Positions 42,801 to 54,331 of a stretch of DNA of 64,000 nt are shown in pieces. Position 1 is the stretch's first letter. Each line of letters begins with the position of its first letter. Under the pieces are notes generated by a model. It was not told the DNA's origin and did no database searches. It worked only from the letters and a program-made list of their open reading frames with translations. The position numbers were made by a program, and so were the translations under genes. Source of the DNA: Saposhnikovia divaricata (Eukaryota; Streptophyta; Magnoliopsida; Apiales; Apiaceae); the NCBI GenBank assembly GCA_036435485.1, contig CM071596.1:64715001-64779000 (forward strand). Reading direction: 5' to 3'.

Positions 42801-45271
42801 GAGTCTGTATGGATTATCGCAAGCTGAATAAGGCTACTCGCAAGGATCACTTCCCTCTGCCATTCATCGATCAGATGTTAGACAGGTTGGCTGGTCATGA
42901 GTACTATTGCCTCCTCGATGGGTATTCTGGCTACAATCAAATTTGCATCGCACCTGAAGATCAAGAGAAGACTACCTTCACATGTCCGTTCGGCACCTTT
43001 GCATTCAGACGAGTCTCCTTCGGACTTTGTGGTGCCCCAGCCACGTTTCAGAGATGTATGATGGCTATATTTTCCGACATGATTGGTATTAATGTCGAAG
43101 TCTTTATGGATGACTTTTCAGTATTTGGATCTTCATATGAAGAATGTCTGCACAATCTGAGTCTGGTGTTGAAAAGATGTGTAGAGACTAATCTGGTGTT
43201 GAATTGGGAAAAATGTCATTTTATGGTGCAGGAAGGAATCATCCTTGGGCACAAGGTTTCTAGTAAAGGACTTGAGGTGGATAGAGCAAAAAATTCTACT
43301 ATTGAAAATCTACCTCCACCTATCTCTGTGAGGGGGATTCGCAGCTTTTTGGGACATGCTGGTTTCTATCGTCGCTTTATCAAGGATTTCTCGAAAATTT
43401 CTAAACCTCTGTGCAATCTGTTAGAAAAGGATGTTCCTTTCAAAATGGACGAAGCCTGTCTAGCTGCTTTTGAGCTATTGAAGACAAAGTTGATTACTGC
43501 ACCTGTGATCACTGCACCTGACTGGAGCCAGCCTTTTGAACTAATGTGTGATGCGAGTGACTTTGCCGTTGGTGCTGTTCTTGGGCAACGGAAGGAGAAA
43601 ATGTTTCTTGTGGTTTATTATGCCAGTAAAACCCTCAATGACGCTCAATTGAATTACACCACGACAGAAAAGGAACTTTTGGCGGTGGTCTACGCTTTTG
43701 AGAAGTTTCGAGCCTATCTGCTTGGCACGAAGGTAATTGTGTACACAGATCATGCAGCCATCCGGTATTTAATGTCAAAGAAGGATTCAAAGCCGAGATT
43801 GATCCGATGGATTCTGTTGCTTCAAGAATTTGATGTGGAGATTAAAGACAGAAAAGGGACCGAGAACCAGGTGGCGGATCATCTTTCGAGATTAGAGGAG
43901 CACGGTAAGAATGTACAGTCTGAATCTGTGATTAACGAATTTTTTCCCGATGAACAACTTTTCAGGATACAAGAAGAGGAGCCATGGTTTGCAGATTTTG
44001 TAAATTATCTTGTTAGTGGTATTATTCCTCCGGACTTGTCATATGCTCAGAAGAAGAAGTTCTTACATGATGTGAAGTGGTATCATTGGGATGAGCCGTA
44101 TTTGTTTAAACAAGGCGTTGATCAGATTATCAGACGCTGTATTCCATATGGTGAAACAGAAGATGTATTGACAGAGTGTCACTCCACTGTGTATGGGGGT
44201 CACTATGGAGGGGAGAAAACAGCAGCTCGTGTTCTTCAAGCAGGGTTCTATTGGCCTACAGTGTTCAAGGATGCTCACCAGTTCGTTTTGAGGTGTGATC
44301 GGTGTCAAAGAGTGGGGAATATCTCTCGGAGGAATGAGATGCCTCTTAACATGCTTCTCGAGGTAGAAATCTTTGATGTGTGGGGTATCGACTTCATGGG
44401 TCCATTTGTGTCTTCATGTAATAACCAGTACATCCTTCTAGCTGTAGACTATGTCTCGAAATGGGTTGAGGTGAAAGCCTTACCAACCAACGATGCTAAG
44501 GTTGTGTTGAATTTTCTTCATAAGCAAATCTTTACGCGTTTTGGAACTCCGCGAGCTATTATTAGTGATGAGGGAACTCATTTCTGCAATCGTCAGTTCA
44601 CTGCATTGTTGGCTAAGTACAAGGTAACACATCGTGTTGCAACTGCTTATCATCCTCAGACAAACGGTCAAGCGGAGGTATCTAACCGTGAAATCAAGAG
44701 GATTCTAGAGAAGGTCGTGAATCCGTCAAGGAAAGACTGGTCGATGAAGTTAGACGAAGCTGTTTGGGCTTACAGAACGGCTTATAAAACACCGTTGGGA
44801 ATGTCACCGTATCAGCTGGTGTTTGGCAAGGCATGTCATTTGCCGGTTGAGCTAGAGCATAAAGCACTTTGGGCAATAAAGAAGTTGAATCTTGATACTA
44901 AAGCTGCTGGTGATAAACGGTTACTACAGCTGAATGAGTTAGAAGAGTTCCGCTCGCAGGCCTACGAGAACCACAAGATTTATAAGGAGAAAGTTAAGAG
45001 GTGGCACGACAAAAGGTTGATTCAGAAGGCTTTTGTTCCTGGTCAACTAGTCTTGCTGTACAATTCCCGTCTCAAACTCTTTCCGGGGAAGCTCAAGTCA
45101 AGGTGGTCGGGGCCGTTCACTGTGAAAACCGTATTCCCGCATGGAGCGGTTGAAATCTTTGAGAAATCACCTGAGTTGGCGTTTAAGGTGAATGGACAGC
45201 GTTTGAAACATTATCATATCGGGGATCCATTGAACCGTGAAATGGAATCCGTCATTTTGACGGAAACGTAA
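39896..45271 (+). CDS. gag-pol: E3 Gag-Pol polyprotein, 1791 aa
   Basis: A single open frame from ATG 39896. Gag core ~40-250 (LFPFSLRDKAKSWLHSLPAG, CPHHGMPEWM); zinc-knuckle-like CELCAGAHDTTQC (~291); Q-rich linker. Protease CDLGASINLMP (~622) and ILGRPFLATG. RT ~915-1110 with CMDYRKLNK (~973) and FMDD (~1070), the catalytic pair. RNase H: CDASDFAVGAVLG (~1218) and TDHAAIRYL (~1285). Integrase: zinc domain from ~1429 (HSTVYGGHYGGEKT...CDRCQR), WGIDFMGP (~1498), SDEGTHF (~1557) and HPQTNGQAE (~1586), then an integrase C-terminal domain without a chromodomain. Order PR-RT-RH-INT defines Ty3/gypsy; the sequence is of Athila type. No stops or frameshifts, and length is normal, so it could supply enzymes to defective relatives such as E2. 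Confidence 0.95.
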   Translation: MRTRSKTRQEKLENKDREEDRTEEELETLEMVEPKPLKDFSQPKINDIASSIVRPAIAANTFEIKPGTIQMVQNSVQFGGAPTEDPNMHIRSFIEICDTFKTNGVSEDAVKLRLFPFSLRDKAKSWLHSLPAGSITTWEDLAQKFLTKFFPMAKTAAIRNAITQFSQQSGESLCEAWERYKEMLRKCPHHGMPEWMVINCFYNGLGAQSRPLLDAASGGALWAKSYDEAYELIEMMAANEYQNPTQRLSQGKVAGVLEVDAATAITAQLQALAMKVDSLSNYGLQQVASVCELCAGAHDTTQCAISSESAQFVSNYQRPQQPVPATYHPNNRNHPNFSWSNNQGGFQQQQHYQQNQGQHPASRPFNQGFQQQYQQYQPKQQFQPPGFQQQSQGNSGQYPNEKAELEELRMAVKSQGASLKIMENQLGQLASALLNRPAGTLPSDTEANPGKRDGKEHVKAVTLRSGKVTSNSKPVVEEEEEVQKQSDTAVEQLVSEVVQPKNLDEKVLAKKSTENTKIFPPPPYPGRFKKPKNDRQFARFLEVFKKLQINIPFAEALEQMPSYARFMKGILSRKLKLEELDTVALTEECSAVLQQKLPPKLKDPGSFTIPCTIGNLSFDRCLCDLGASINLMPLSVFLQLGLPEPRPTNMSLQLADRSITYPRGVVEDVLVKVDKLIFPADFVILDFEEDKKIPIILGRPFLATGRTLIDVQKGELTMRVQDQIITFNVFKAMKLPSDEEECFQMDWVESSVKTEVGQLLMSDPLERVLTGESTMGDEEGIEQLQLLKATPWRKSFKLPIESLGLEELKKSQARLKPSIEEAPTLELKPLPDHLRYAFLGEASSLPVIIASNLSGSEEEKLLRILREFKAAIGWTIADIKGISPSYCMHKILLEEGYKPTVEHQRRLNPIMKEVVKKEILKWLDAGIIYPISDSSWVSPIQCVPKKGGMTVVTNEKNELIPTRTVTGWRVCMDYRKLNKATRKDHFPLPFIDQMLDRLAGHEYYCLLDGYSGYNQICIAPEDQEKTTFTCPFGTFAFRRVSFGLCGAPATFQRCMMAIFSDMIGINVEVFMDDFSVFGSSYEECLHNLSLVLKRCVETNLVLNWEKCHFMVQEGIILGHKVSSKGLEVDRAKNSTIENLPPPISVRGIRSFLGHAGFYRRFIKDFSKISKPLCNLLEKDVPFKMDEACLAAFELLKTKLITAPVITAPDWSQPFELMCDASDFAVGAVLGQRKEKMFLVVYYASKTLNDAQLNYTTTEKELLAVVYAFEKFRAYLLGTKVIVYTDHAAIRYLMSKKDSKPRLIRWILLLQEFDVEIKDRKGTENQVADHLSRLEEHGKNVQSESVINEFFPDEQLFRIQEEEPWFADFVNYLVSGIIPPDLSYAQKKKFLHDVKWYHWDEPYLFKQGVDQIIRRCIPYGETEDVLTECHSTVYGGHYGGEKTAARVLQAGFYWPTVFKDAHQFVLRCDRCQRVGNISRRNEMPLNMLLEVEIFDVWGIDFMGPFVSSCNNQYILLAVDYVSKWVEVKALPTNDAKVVLNFLHKQIFTRFGTPRAIISDEGTHFCNRQFTALLAKYKVTHRVATAYHPQTNGQAEVSNREIKRILEKVVNPSRKDWSMKLDEAVWAYRTAYKTPLGMSPYQLVFGKACHLPVELEHKALWAIKKLNLDTKAAGDKRLLQLNELEEFRSQAYENHKIYKEKVKRWHDKRLIQKAFVPGQLVLLYNSRLKLFPGKLKSRWSGPFTVKTVFPHGAVEIFEKSPELAFKVNGQRLKHYHIGDPLNREMESVILTET

Positions 45272-45907
45272 CGTCCGCGAATCAAGTCAAGCTAGTGACG
45301 GTAAAAGAGCGCTTCGTGGGAGGCAACCCACGCGAGGATACGTTGTAGTGTTGTTCTTCCATTCAAAAAAAAAAAAAAAAATCAGTGCGCAGGCTGGGCG
45401 GGCGCGCGCCAGGCTGGGCGACCGCTCAAGCTACCTACTGTCAGTTCTGGGCGGGCACTCAAGCTTCTGGGCGGCCGCTCGAGCAACCCCCTGGTCAGTT
45501 TTTTTTTCCCCCACGTTTTTGTGTTTTAAAACCTCTCCCAACCTCATATTTGAGGTCTAGGTTCATTCCCTACTCCCTATTGCCCTCATATATCTTCCCT
45601 AACCCTAATTCACCCCTAGATTACAATCCCATCTCATATCTCTCCATTTATCTTCCATATATATACATACACTCCACCCTATCTAAACTCATCTTGCTTA
45701 ACCCTAACCCTAGCAACAAGGATTTTCACTCAAATTGGGGAAGTTTTTAAAGCAATTCACCTCTCGGATTCCTTTGGGTAACTTTCTTTTCTCATTATCG
45801 ATTAATTTCATTACATACGAATTGTGAATTTGCCAATTGGGGGTTAGTTGTGGATTTGTTATCTTCATTGGTGATTGTGAAATTGAGAGTTATTTTGTTA
45901 ATTGATC
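45272..45907 (+). other. E3 spacer between pol and second ORF
   Basis: Begins with a short conserved stretch (gcgcttcgtgggaggcaaccc) also found in E2. A poly-A run (45366-45381) and a GC-rich repeat block (45386-45486) follow, then pyrimidine-rich sequence with tatatatacatac. This may hold a splice acceptor or promoter for the second ORF. No coding frame is supported; the small frames here are low-complexity. Confidence 0.7.
45386..45486 (+). repeat. GC-rich repeats of GGCGG(G/C)CGCTC type
   Basis: Four or five imperfect copies of ctgggcgggcgcnc / ctgggcggccgctcaagc lie in otherwise AT-rich DNA. The same words occur in both E3 LTRs (38625-38705, 59253-59333), including GCGGCCGC. Confidence 0.8.
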
Positions 45908-47089
45908 ATGGCACCAAAGCGTCAAAGGGTTGTTGAGAGGGGTGCGGGGAGCAGTAGTAATCACCCCTCCTCGGGTTCAGATTCAAGTTTGGGGGAGGTT
46001 GAGAAGTTTATATCACCGGAGGCTCAAAGTGAATATAATAGGTTAATGACAAGGACGGTGATTAGAGAGAGGGGATTCTTGCCGTTTCAGGCAGGGGAGT
46101 TGCGTGCTTTGGTAGAGGAGTTGGGCTGGGCACCGTTTTGTGAATCTCCAACAGCAGCCCCGTTGAGCATAGTTCGAGAATTTTACGCTAATGCTAAGGG
46201 GGAGACGAATGGGTACTCAGTGGTTCGGGGGTTGACTGTTGATTATACTCCAGGTGCGATTCGTCAAGTCTTGCTGCAACCGAATAGAGGAAGACGGGTT
46301 GAGGATTGGACGCATAAGACCAAGGCCGATGTGGATCTTCAGGATATTGTGGAGCAGTTGTGTGTTCCGGGCACCGTTTGGAAGACTAGGGCCGGGACTG
46401 ATGAGCCTCATTCGTTTCCATCTTCGGCTTTGAACCGCTATGCTAGGGCTTGGAATCTGTTTGTATGTGCGTCTATTTCACCATCATCTCATTCTCATGA
46501 TGTGATAGTTGAGAGGGCCATTCTGCTCTGGGCTATTATAAATGGACATTACATTGATTTGGGTCACATCATTCATCAGAATATTATCAGGTTTTTACGT
46601 TCGGGGGCCACAATGTCGATTCCTCATCCTTCTCTAGTTACTGAGTTATGTCGGGCAGTTGGTGTGAGGTGGGATGAGGACGAGTCGGTGTTGATGCCGT
46701 TGGGGGCTATTGATGACGCCCTTATTGAGCGGATGGTGGAATGGCCGGGCGGCGTTCCCCATGGCCGTGGGTTAGGCTACATTATTACTGCGGCTGAGCG
46801 AGGCGGTATGCCACCACGAGTGCCGCAGGTTCCTAGGGTTCCGCGAGCTCGCGCTAGTTCGTCTCATGGTGATGCGTTGTCAGTTGGATTTATGGAAGCT
46901 CAGTTCCGTCGCTTGAATAGGCGCATTGACGCTATGCATGAGAGCAACCGTCAATATTCGGAGCATATGACTTCTGCTTTGATCTCAGCAGGTATTTCCG
47001 CTCAGTGGCCTGTTTATGGTGCTCGCACTGTCTACCCACCCCCTGATACAGATGAGGAGGGGGATGATGATGATTCAGCCGAGTTCTAG
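45908..47089 (+). CDS. E3 second ORF (Athila ORF2), 393 aa
   Basis: Lies after pol where Athila elements carry an ORF sometimes called envelope-like. The first ATG is 45908 (gatcATGGCACC). N-terminus: basic then Ser-rich (PKRQRVVERGAGSSS). A folded central domain (~35-290) contains RGFLPFQAGELRALVEELGW, VRGLTVDYTPGAIRQVLL, RYARAWNLFVCASI and ERAILLWAIINGHYIDLGHI. This matches what I know as the putative plant transposon protein domain. A P/R-rich hinge and a short helical segment (~330-360) follow, with an acidic tail (DEEGDDDD). No signal peptide or clear membrane span, so envelope function is doubtful. Open and undamaged. Confidence 0.82.
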   Translation: MAPKRQRVVERGAGSSSNHPSSGSDSSLGEVEKFISPEAQSEYNRLMTRTVIRERGFLPFQAGELRALVEELGWAPFCESPTAAPLSIVREFYANAKGETNGYSVVRGLTVDYTPGAIRQVLLQPNRGRRVEDWTHKTKADVDLQDIVEQLCVPGTVWKTRAGTDEPHSFPSSALNRYARAWNLFVCASISPSSHSHDVIVERAILLWAIINGHYIDLGHIIHQNIIRFLRSGATMSIPHPSLVTELCRAVGVRWDEDESVLMPLGAIDDALIERMVEWPGGVPHGRGLGYIITAAERGGMPPRVPQVPRVPRARASSSHGDALSVGFMEAQFRRLNRRIDAMHESNRQYSEHMTSALISAGISAQWPVYGARTVYPPPDTDEEGDDDDSAEF

Positions 47090-47825
47090 GTATGTTTGCT
47101 AACCCTTGTATTTTCTTCCATGAGGGCATGGCAGATTTTAAGTTTGGGGGGAGATTTCAAGGTTAGTAATGTTGTCTGTTTTCATATAGAATGTCATATT
47201 GCATCATATTTGTATGTGTAGAAGTAGTAGCATGCATAATATCTGTCATATAGAGCATTCTGTTGCATGTGTCGTATATTGTATGTGAGTCCACTTAGTT
47301 GCATTACATGCATTTTCATGATCCCTTAGGACGAGAGGATTCTGATTGATTGGTCGATGTTAATTTGAGTGTGGTATTGATGAATAGAGGGATGATTTAT
47401 AGTCTCTATGAAATTGACTTGCATGCTTCAGAAACAAAATTTTATAAAAGTCTCATTAGGTTGCTCTTGGACTAGGTTGAAGTTATGCTGGTTCGCTTGT
47501 TTTGAGATTAATCAATTGTTTATGTCTAGAATTTTCTTTATTCCCTTGATGGCCTAAAACACCAAAGTCTAAGTTTGGGGGAACACAAGGATTTCATGCT
47601 TCATTGTATTTAGTGTTAATAAATGTTAGGCGTCAAAGGCGAAGCCGCTCATACTTGCTATGAGTAGTCTAGGGTTGGAGATGAGAATTCTCACTCCAGA
47701 TGGCATATAGGAAAAAAAAAAAAAGAGGAAAAATTCAAAAAAAAAAAAAAAGGAAAAAAAAAGCAAAGAAAACAATTTAAAAGAAAAAAAAGAGTTATTA
47801 TAAATGCAAAATTAACCAGGGTGAG
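47090..47825 (+). other. E3 3' region, first part
   Basis: Non-coding. It has polypurine-like copies (tttaagtttggggggag ~47136-47152; ctaagtttgggggaa ~47568-47582) and a long A-rich block (47710-47795). It ends in the E5 target gtgag (47821-47825). The matching parts of E2 show the same order. Confidence 0.78.
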
Positions 47826-50800
47826 TGTAATAACCCTAACTTTTGCAATGCTACAGTACCTAAATGAATAGTGATTTTGAGGATTTAAGGAAATGGTATG
47901 TAGGTACCCTATAATTGAAACAGAAAATGAATAATCAGAAACCATATTAGTGATGTACTATGAAAATGAGTGACTCAAAACGATGACGGATTTCAGAAAT
48001 TCCTGAGTATAGATTTTTAAGATGTTTGATTTCAATTGAGTACTATTGTATCGGGTATTAAAGAGTATGGAATATGAAAAGGGTGTATACCTTGAGGAAC
48101 ATGGGAAATTAGGTTAAACCAGGGGATTATTAAGTCAAGGGAATGCCAGAGGAATTTAGATTGTTAAACAATTTAGATCCACTTGGAAATGAGATATTAA
48201 ATTTGAGGAATTGAGGATTTAATATTTTGGAATTTTATTATATTTGATTTAAGAATTTAGAACGAAAACCGCTGAGACTTTATAACGAGATTAAGCGATC
48301 GAATCATGTATTGAGCATATTAAATGTTAGAAGTCCAAGGGAGGATATATTATGAGATGGAAAAAGAATTGAGAATATAATCCTAGAGTAAAGAGAATGT
48401 AAATGAGTTAGTGAGCGAGTTAGAGAATGCTTGAGAAATCGGGAGAGAAACCGGGAGAGCAAATTCTGAGATAAAGAGAATATAACAAGGATATTGGATT
48501 TAATATCTACTTAAGGATTCGAACCACCCTAACACACTAATATATGATGTGAGAAAGGATAATATATATGCAAGAGATTTACAGAGGAGAAACCACTGAA
48601 ACGATCATAGAAATCTTTCGATGAATCAAATGATGAAAGAACTTTGCATTAAGCCCAAACAAAAAGCCCTAGAGCATGGTAAAAGCCCAAATTTTGGCCC
48701 AACCTACACATGGAGCTGTATGGTAAGTGAATTAAAGTGTAAGGGAAGGAATCCACTTGGTGAAAATATTAGAACCAAAGTGGAAGAGGAGTAAACTTGA
48801 CAAAACCTTGATACTATGTTGCATTTTACCATGGCAAGGTGTCTAGATGGCCAACAATTGGCACCCTTTGATTGGTGGACTCCAAAACACAATTACAAAA
48901 GGTTGCTAGCTGATATATCAAGATAGAAACAAAACAAAACAATTTTATTTGAAGAAGAAAATTTCGGCCAGATTTCTAGGAGCTCAGTAAAACGAGCATA
49001 ACTTCTTCATTTCTCAGCCAAATTTTGCGTTCTATAGCTTTTTAGAAAGCCCATGAGATAAGCTACAAGGCGTATTTCACAAGATATTTCCAGAAAAGCA
49101 AGGTAAGGGGGTCGTTTTTCATGTTCTTTCAGCTGCAGAATAATAGCTTCGAAAATTCTAAATATGTTCTTGATGTTTCTTGTTAGTTTAAGGTGTTATA
49201 AGGTTATATCAAGGCTTCTCAAGGACTTTAAGCCTATAGTAAGAGTGTTAAAGCTTCAAAGAAGGTATAAACATCCTCACCCCTTTTGAGTTTATGATGG
49301 ATTATGGTTAGTTTAGTGACTAAGTGTATATTAAGCATGAAATCATGGTTATATAGGTGTTTATAAGTGTTTTGATTGAATATGGAAGTGTATTGGGCTT
49401 GTAACCATGGCTGGTATGATGACCACATGGTGAATGGAATGGTATATGTGTTGGATGATGAGTTTGGAGGAGTGATAATTTGGAAAGTAAGAAAATATAG
49501 CCGTTATAATGTCCGATTTTAGTTAGAACTAAAAAATGCCCTGTTTTTGGATCAACAGACACGTACGGTAGGTTACTGTCTAGCACACCAACTGACCAAG
49601 AGAGGATAGATCTTAGTTCATAGATCGTTTTGATATAAATTACGTCAAAATCTGATGAACGGTTTAGGAGAAAAGTCAGTTTTAGTGAAAGGCATTCGAA
49701 AATCGAGAAAACGTAGTTGTACCAACTTTGAGGCTATAACTACCATACTTAGACATTTTTAAAAATTATTAAATTTTGGGATATTGTAATAGGGTGGTCA
49801 AAGAGTCATTTCCAGTTGACCTTACATTAAAATTTGAAATTGAGATTTTCTGAGAATTTTTACAGTCGGGTATGGTTGTTAAGGGAAATGGTGAATAAGC
49901 ACCGAAACCTTGATTTAACCTAAAATGGTTAGGTTGTTGGAACACTTGGGTTATAAATAACATGTGAAACATATATTAAAGTGTCAAGGGTATTGTTATG
50001 CAAGAGTGAGGTTAGTAAGAGATGTGGTATTCTAACGACGGTCCTTTTCGTGTTTATAGAAACTCGGGGAGAGCCACGAGCCATACCTTCAGGACATCGA
50101 GATCGAGGCAAGATCTTTTCTATCCCTACTTGGAAAATTATTATCTTCAAAGAAACTTGATTTCTTGGAATATTTATACATGTGATGCTATTATTACTAT
50201 ATTATGAAGAAATTGTCTTCCTTGAGTATTTATATTAAAAAGAAAGGTATATGAAGATGTATATGGATATGAATATGGATATGAGTATGAGATGGATATG
50301 AATATGGATATGAGTATGAGATGGATATGTATAAAGATGATTATGCATGAAGTGAACATGCCTTATTATTAAGAGAATATGAGAGAATGGTATCAGTTGT
50401 TATCTAAAGTAAATAAAAGAATGGTATCAGTTGTTATCTAGGGTTATATGGTTTAATAATATTTTGTTAAAAATAATCTTTAAACATTTGTGATTTAATA
50501 AATATTATTTGATTATTACTTTCAAAATAGTTGGAATATTTTATGCATATAAAAGCGTCTTTGATTTCATTGAATACAAAGGAGATGTTTGAGTCATAAT
50601 TAAAGTATTATGACATATGTTTTAAAGGTGATGATATATGTGAATGGAAATGTGAATGATATGTGGAAATGAAAGCGAGAAAATGGAAATGTGGAATGAT
50701 ATTTTATAAAGGGAATAATGATTTGACAAAAAGGGGGATTGCAACAGACTTGCGTAAGTGGCTGTGTCAGGGCTGTGTGCGACACAGTCCAGCATTTATT

Positions 50801-51747
50801 ATTTTTATTACGGCACGAAGATGCCAAGGGAGGATGTTAGCAGGTGGCCTTCCTCCAGGGATGATCTTCATTCCTTCTACCGGTAGTAAAAAGAGAGCAG
50901 GTACGATTAGGCGACTGATCATCGTCCAACGTATCAGGCGACAGCAGATATCCCCAATGGTTTTGAAAAGAAAGTGCTGACAATGGTTTTCAGATTTCTA
51001 TACTGAAAACAGAATAATGATATGAAATGATGGAATTATTGTTACAGATGAAGAGAAACTGATTTTATATTAATTTATATAATTGTTACATAAGAAAGAA
51101 ATGAGAAGATGGTAGTGAGAGATTTGTTCAAGTATTCATATTATCTTGAAATATTACACTGAAAGGGTATATTGATTGTTATATTATTGAAGAAGAGAAA
51201 CTGATATTATATTATCCTAGAGTCCTTTTCTTATAATAGTAAGTGGATGATGTATTATTAATAAGAATTTTATTCTTTCGTAAGGTTTATAATTGGTTTC
51301 CGGTTATATATATATTTATATATGTTTAAAATTTTGATTTCTGGTTTACAATATTATCTTGCTGAGCTATTATAGCTCACTCTTGCTATTTATTTTTATA
51401 ACAGCTAGATCAGGTGCCGAAACGTCGCAGTACAACCCGGAAGAGGGTAAAGGGGAAGTCTACCTTATGAGAAAGTATCGACACCTGTTCTCAAGGTAGT
51501 ATATACTTATATATGGGTATAATAGATGGTATTCTGGGATTATAACAATAGTTTATCTTTAACTGCTATCATTAATGGATGTTGTTCTCTGAGCATATGA
51601 TTGGTGTGTGTGTATTAGTGTGGGGTCAACTGTTTAAGTATTAAATATTAAGTTTTTTTTAAAAAAAAGACCAAAGAGATATTGATATTGAATGGAAATT
51701 GGACCGTGATGACCTGGATCCTTGACCCCGGATCTAGGGGCGTCACA
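47826..51747 (+). repeat. E5 5' LTR, 3922 bp
   Basis: Very long LTR without a credible gene. It holds a tandem of atggatatgaatatggatat + gagtatgag (50261-50330), a duplicated block agaatggtatcagttgttat (50393 and 50419) and a TATA-rich stretch (51304-51326). The short ORFs within it are identical in both LTRs simply because the LTRs are nearly identical. Confidence 0.95.
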
Positions 51748-51749
51748 GA

Positions 51750-51762
51750 TGGTATCAGAGCT
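51750..51762 (+). other. E5 primer-binding site (tRNA-iMet type)
   Basis: TGGTATCAGAGCT begins two bases after the LTR end. Confidence 0.93.
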
Positions 51763-54318
51763 AAGAGTCATAATGCTCAGGAACAAAAGTGATAATAATA
51801 AATATATCAGTGATAATATAAATTGTGAATTCCCATCGAGTTCAAGGGCGGTATATCGCATGTAGCATTTATTCTAAGTAGTGATTATAATTTTATAGAT
51901 TATTACTAATAAAAGTTTATGTTTTAGTATAGGGAGAGGAGATTAGTGAGCCAAGGTTAAGGGTACTTAAATCTTCTTGGGTTTAAGGGAGTTTGAGGTA
52001 ATATTGTAGTGGATTGGTGAACAGAAACTGATTGTTTCAATTGATTGTGGAGATGAAATGATGAAATTGAGATTGGTCGGTAAAGCCAAGATATACCTTA
52101 AGGACCAAGACAGACTAAGACATTCCGAGATTGACTTAAATGAAATGGCTATTATGCCAAAAGTGTTAAGTTTATGTGGCACACGAGATCGATATGAGAA
52201 AGGGAATACTTGATGTATCGGGAAGTGTACGTTAGATAACCTCGTGAGTATACAGGGTATGTTGGGATATACAATTATAAAGTATAGTTTGAAGGGTCCT
52301 TGATACCGGAGCATTGTCAGGATAAGACGATCAACATTACGTAAGTATATAGATTAGAAGGTTGTGTTCTATTTTGGATAAAGGCAGAGAGTATCGAGCC
52401 AAGTCACGACTAGGTAAATGAAGATAATTGGGAATAGCAGACGATAGGTTAAAGATAAATGGTGAGTGCCAAATTTAATAAATTTTGGAGAGTACGCAGT
52501 CTAAGATATAGATAGTATTTTGAGGAAAACCTTCCATTATTGGGATTTTTTTTCAATTGGGCAGAGGCTATTAACGGCAACTACTTTCAAATTTCCTAAA
52601 GCCCTGCTAAATTATATTATTGAGTTTCAAATTTTCCTCCACTGGTGGGTAATTATTCATTAAGGGCCGGCATCTTTTCAAAACTTTCTAGTACCCTTGA
52701 AATGTGTTTCAAAATTGTATTTTATCTATCTTAGTCAAAATATTCTTTTAAGATTTATTTTCGGAAGATAGTATTTATCATCACGATTTATATTTTCTTT
52801 ATATTTCTTACTCCAATTAAGAGGAACAATCCTATATGTATACACAAGGACGATCTGTCTGTGTGATTGAAAGTCGGAGGGGACGCCCTCACTTGTGTAA
52901 TATAGGGGTTCTTCCATCATATTGATTTCTCAAATATTCTTTTGTTTCGAATAAGAGCTATTTAAAACTCTTAATCTTATAAATTATTGTGGGACCCTTG
53001 CTTGTTTCTGGGTTCGTTTCAATTCAAAGTCTCTTAAATTCTATTAATTGTTTCGAATATAGAAGATTTTATTAATGAATGGAAGCAATGTTTATAGTAT
53101 ACGTGATTATACAAGGAAACTTGAGGTTCCAAAGGAAATTTCAATAAGAGATAATTAGAGCTAGAAGCGTTTCAATATAAGAGAGGAAGGAATGAGAAGA
53201 AATGGGTATATTTGATGATTAGTAAGAGAAAAGAATATGAGGAATTTTAAGGCATAATTGAGATTTACTATGGAGAGTAAGGTGTATTTTGAGGATAGAG
53301 TCAGAATAAGGATAAACAAGGGAAGTGGGGATAATTAATGAAGGATTCGAGGTGTAATAACTATTAGTGGGGGGGGAAGGCCAATATTGTGACTAATACC
53401 CTAAGTAGCAGAGAGAGATTAAAGATGTTAAGTATTCAAAGGATTAATCCAAAAAGGTGTGAATGAGTAAAACTTGAGGTAAAGATTTTGATGAGAATAA
53501 TAAAAGGAAATTACAGAGGTGGAATATATAGTATATCATGAAGGAACTAAGGTGGATCAGCAAGATGTAAAGAGCGTATAGTGAACAATAGACATATGGG
53601 ATAAGGTATCTAGAGGAAATAGCAGGTACGCTCTAATTTAACCTCTTAAGTGTAAATGTTTGGTTAGGGATCGACTAAGTCAATAAATGGTGTAGATAGG
53701 TTGACAATGTAGATAAGGAAAATCAATATCTGTTAAGGGTCAGAGAACTCTATAGAAAGGAGATTAAGAGTATGAGAGAAAGTGTGAGAATATATTTTTC
53801 AATGATAAAGGAAAAGCACATTCTTGTTTAAGTACGAACAGGGAATATATATTATAGATAATATTTTCTTACAATTGTTTCAAGGAATAGTCTTATAGTC
53901 AAAATTCTGGAAGATTTTACAGAGATAAGATATATTCAGATTTGAGTATTAATATTTTATGTCATGATAGAAATTAAAATATAGACAAACCATAGTGAGA
54001 TACACTACCATTCAGGGGAGGCCAATGTGGTGGCCGATACCCTTAGTCGAAAGAGGAAGGAGAAATGAGATAATATAGAATGACTGAAAACATGAGGAGA
54101 TTTGCAAGGAGAAGATAATGAAAGTGCTGCTATTGATAAGCTAAATGGAATGTTGATGAATGACAAGCAAGTATATGTTGGTGTATTTCTATATAAACAA
54201 GATAGAGATGTTTAATAAGAAACTAAAGGATGGAGGAAGTAATATGAGAATTAGAAGGTGTAATGTGAGAAAGGTATTCGTCAATATCTTCAACGTGATT
54301 CCGGGACGGAATCCTTTT
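51763..54318 (+). other. E5 internal region, non-coding with gypsy remnants
   Basis: No ORF over ~115 codons. Two remnants of the Ty3/gypsy RNase H end motif are readable: a clear one at 54006-54053 (YHSGEANVVADTLSRK in one frame) and a worn one at 53368-53420 (GKANIVTNTLSS-like). The end (cgtgattccgggacggaatcc, ~54293) resembles the C-terminus of chromovirus polyproteins. The block 52530-52960 is T/C-rich on this strand, whereas most of the rest is A/G-rich, hinting at a piece of different origin. Confidence 0.8.
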
Positions 54319-54331
54319 AAGGGGGGAAGAC
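54319..54331 (+). other. E5 polypurine tract
   Basis: aaggggggaagac immediately before the 3' LTR. Confidence 0.9.

Noticed and set aside
49234..50980. Several 60-105-codon ORFs in the E5 LTRs, present twice (also 55772-57518)
   Set aside because: They repeat only because the LTRs are nearly identical. They have no recognisable motifs, overlap on both strands and lack gene-like contexts.
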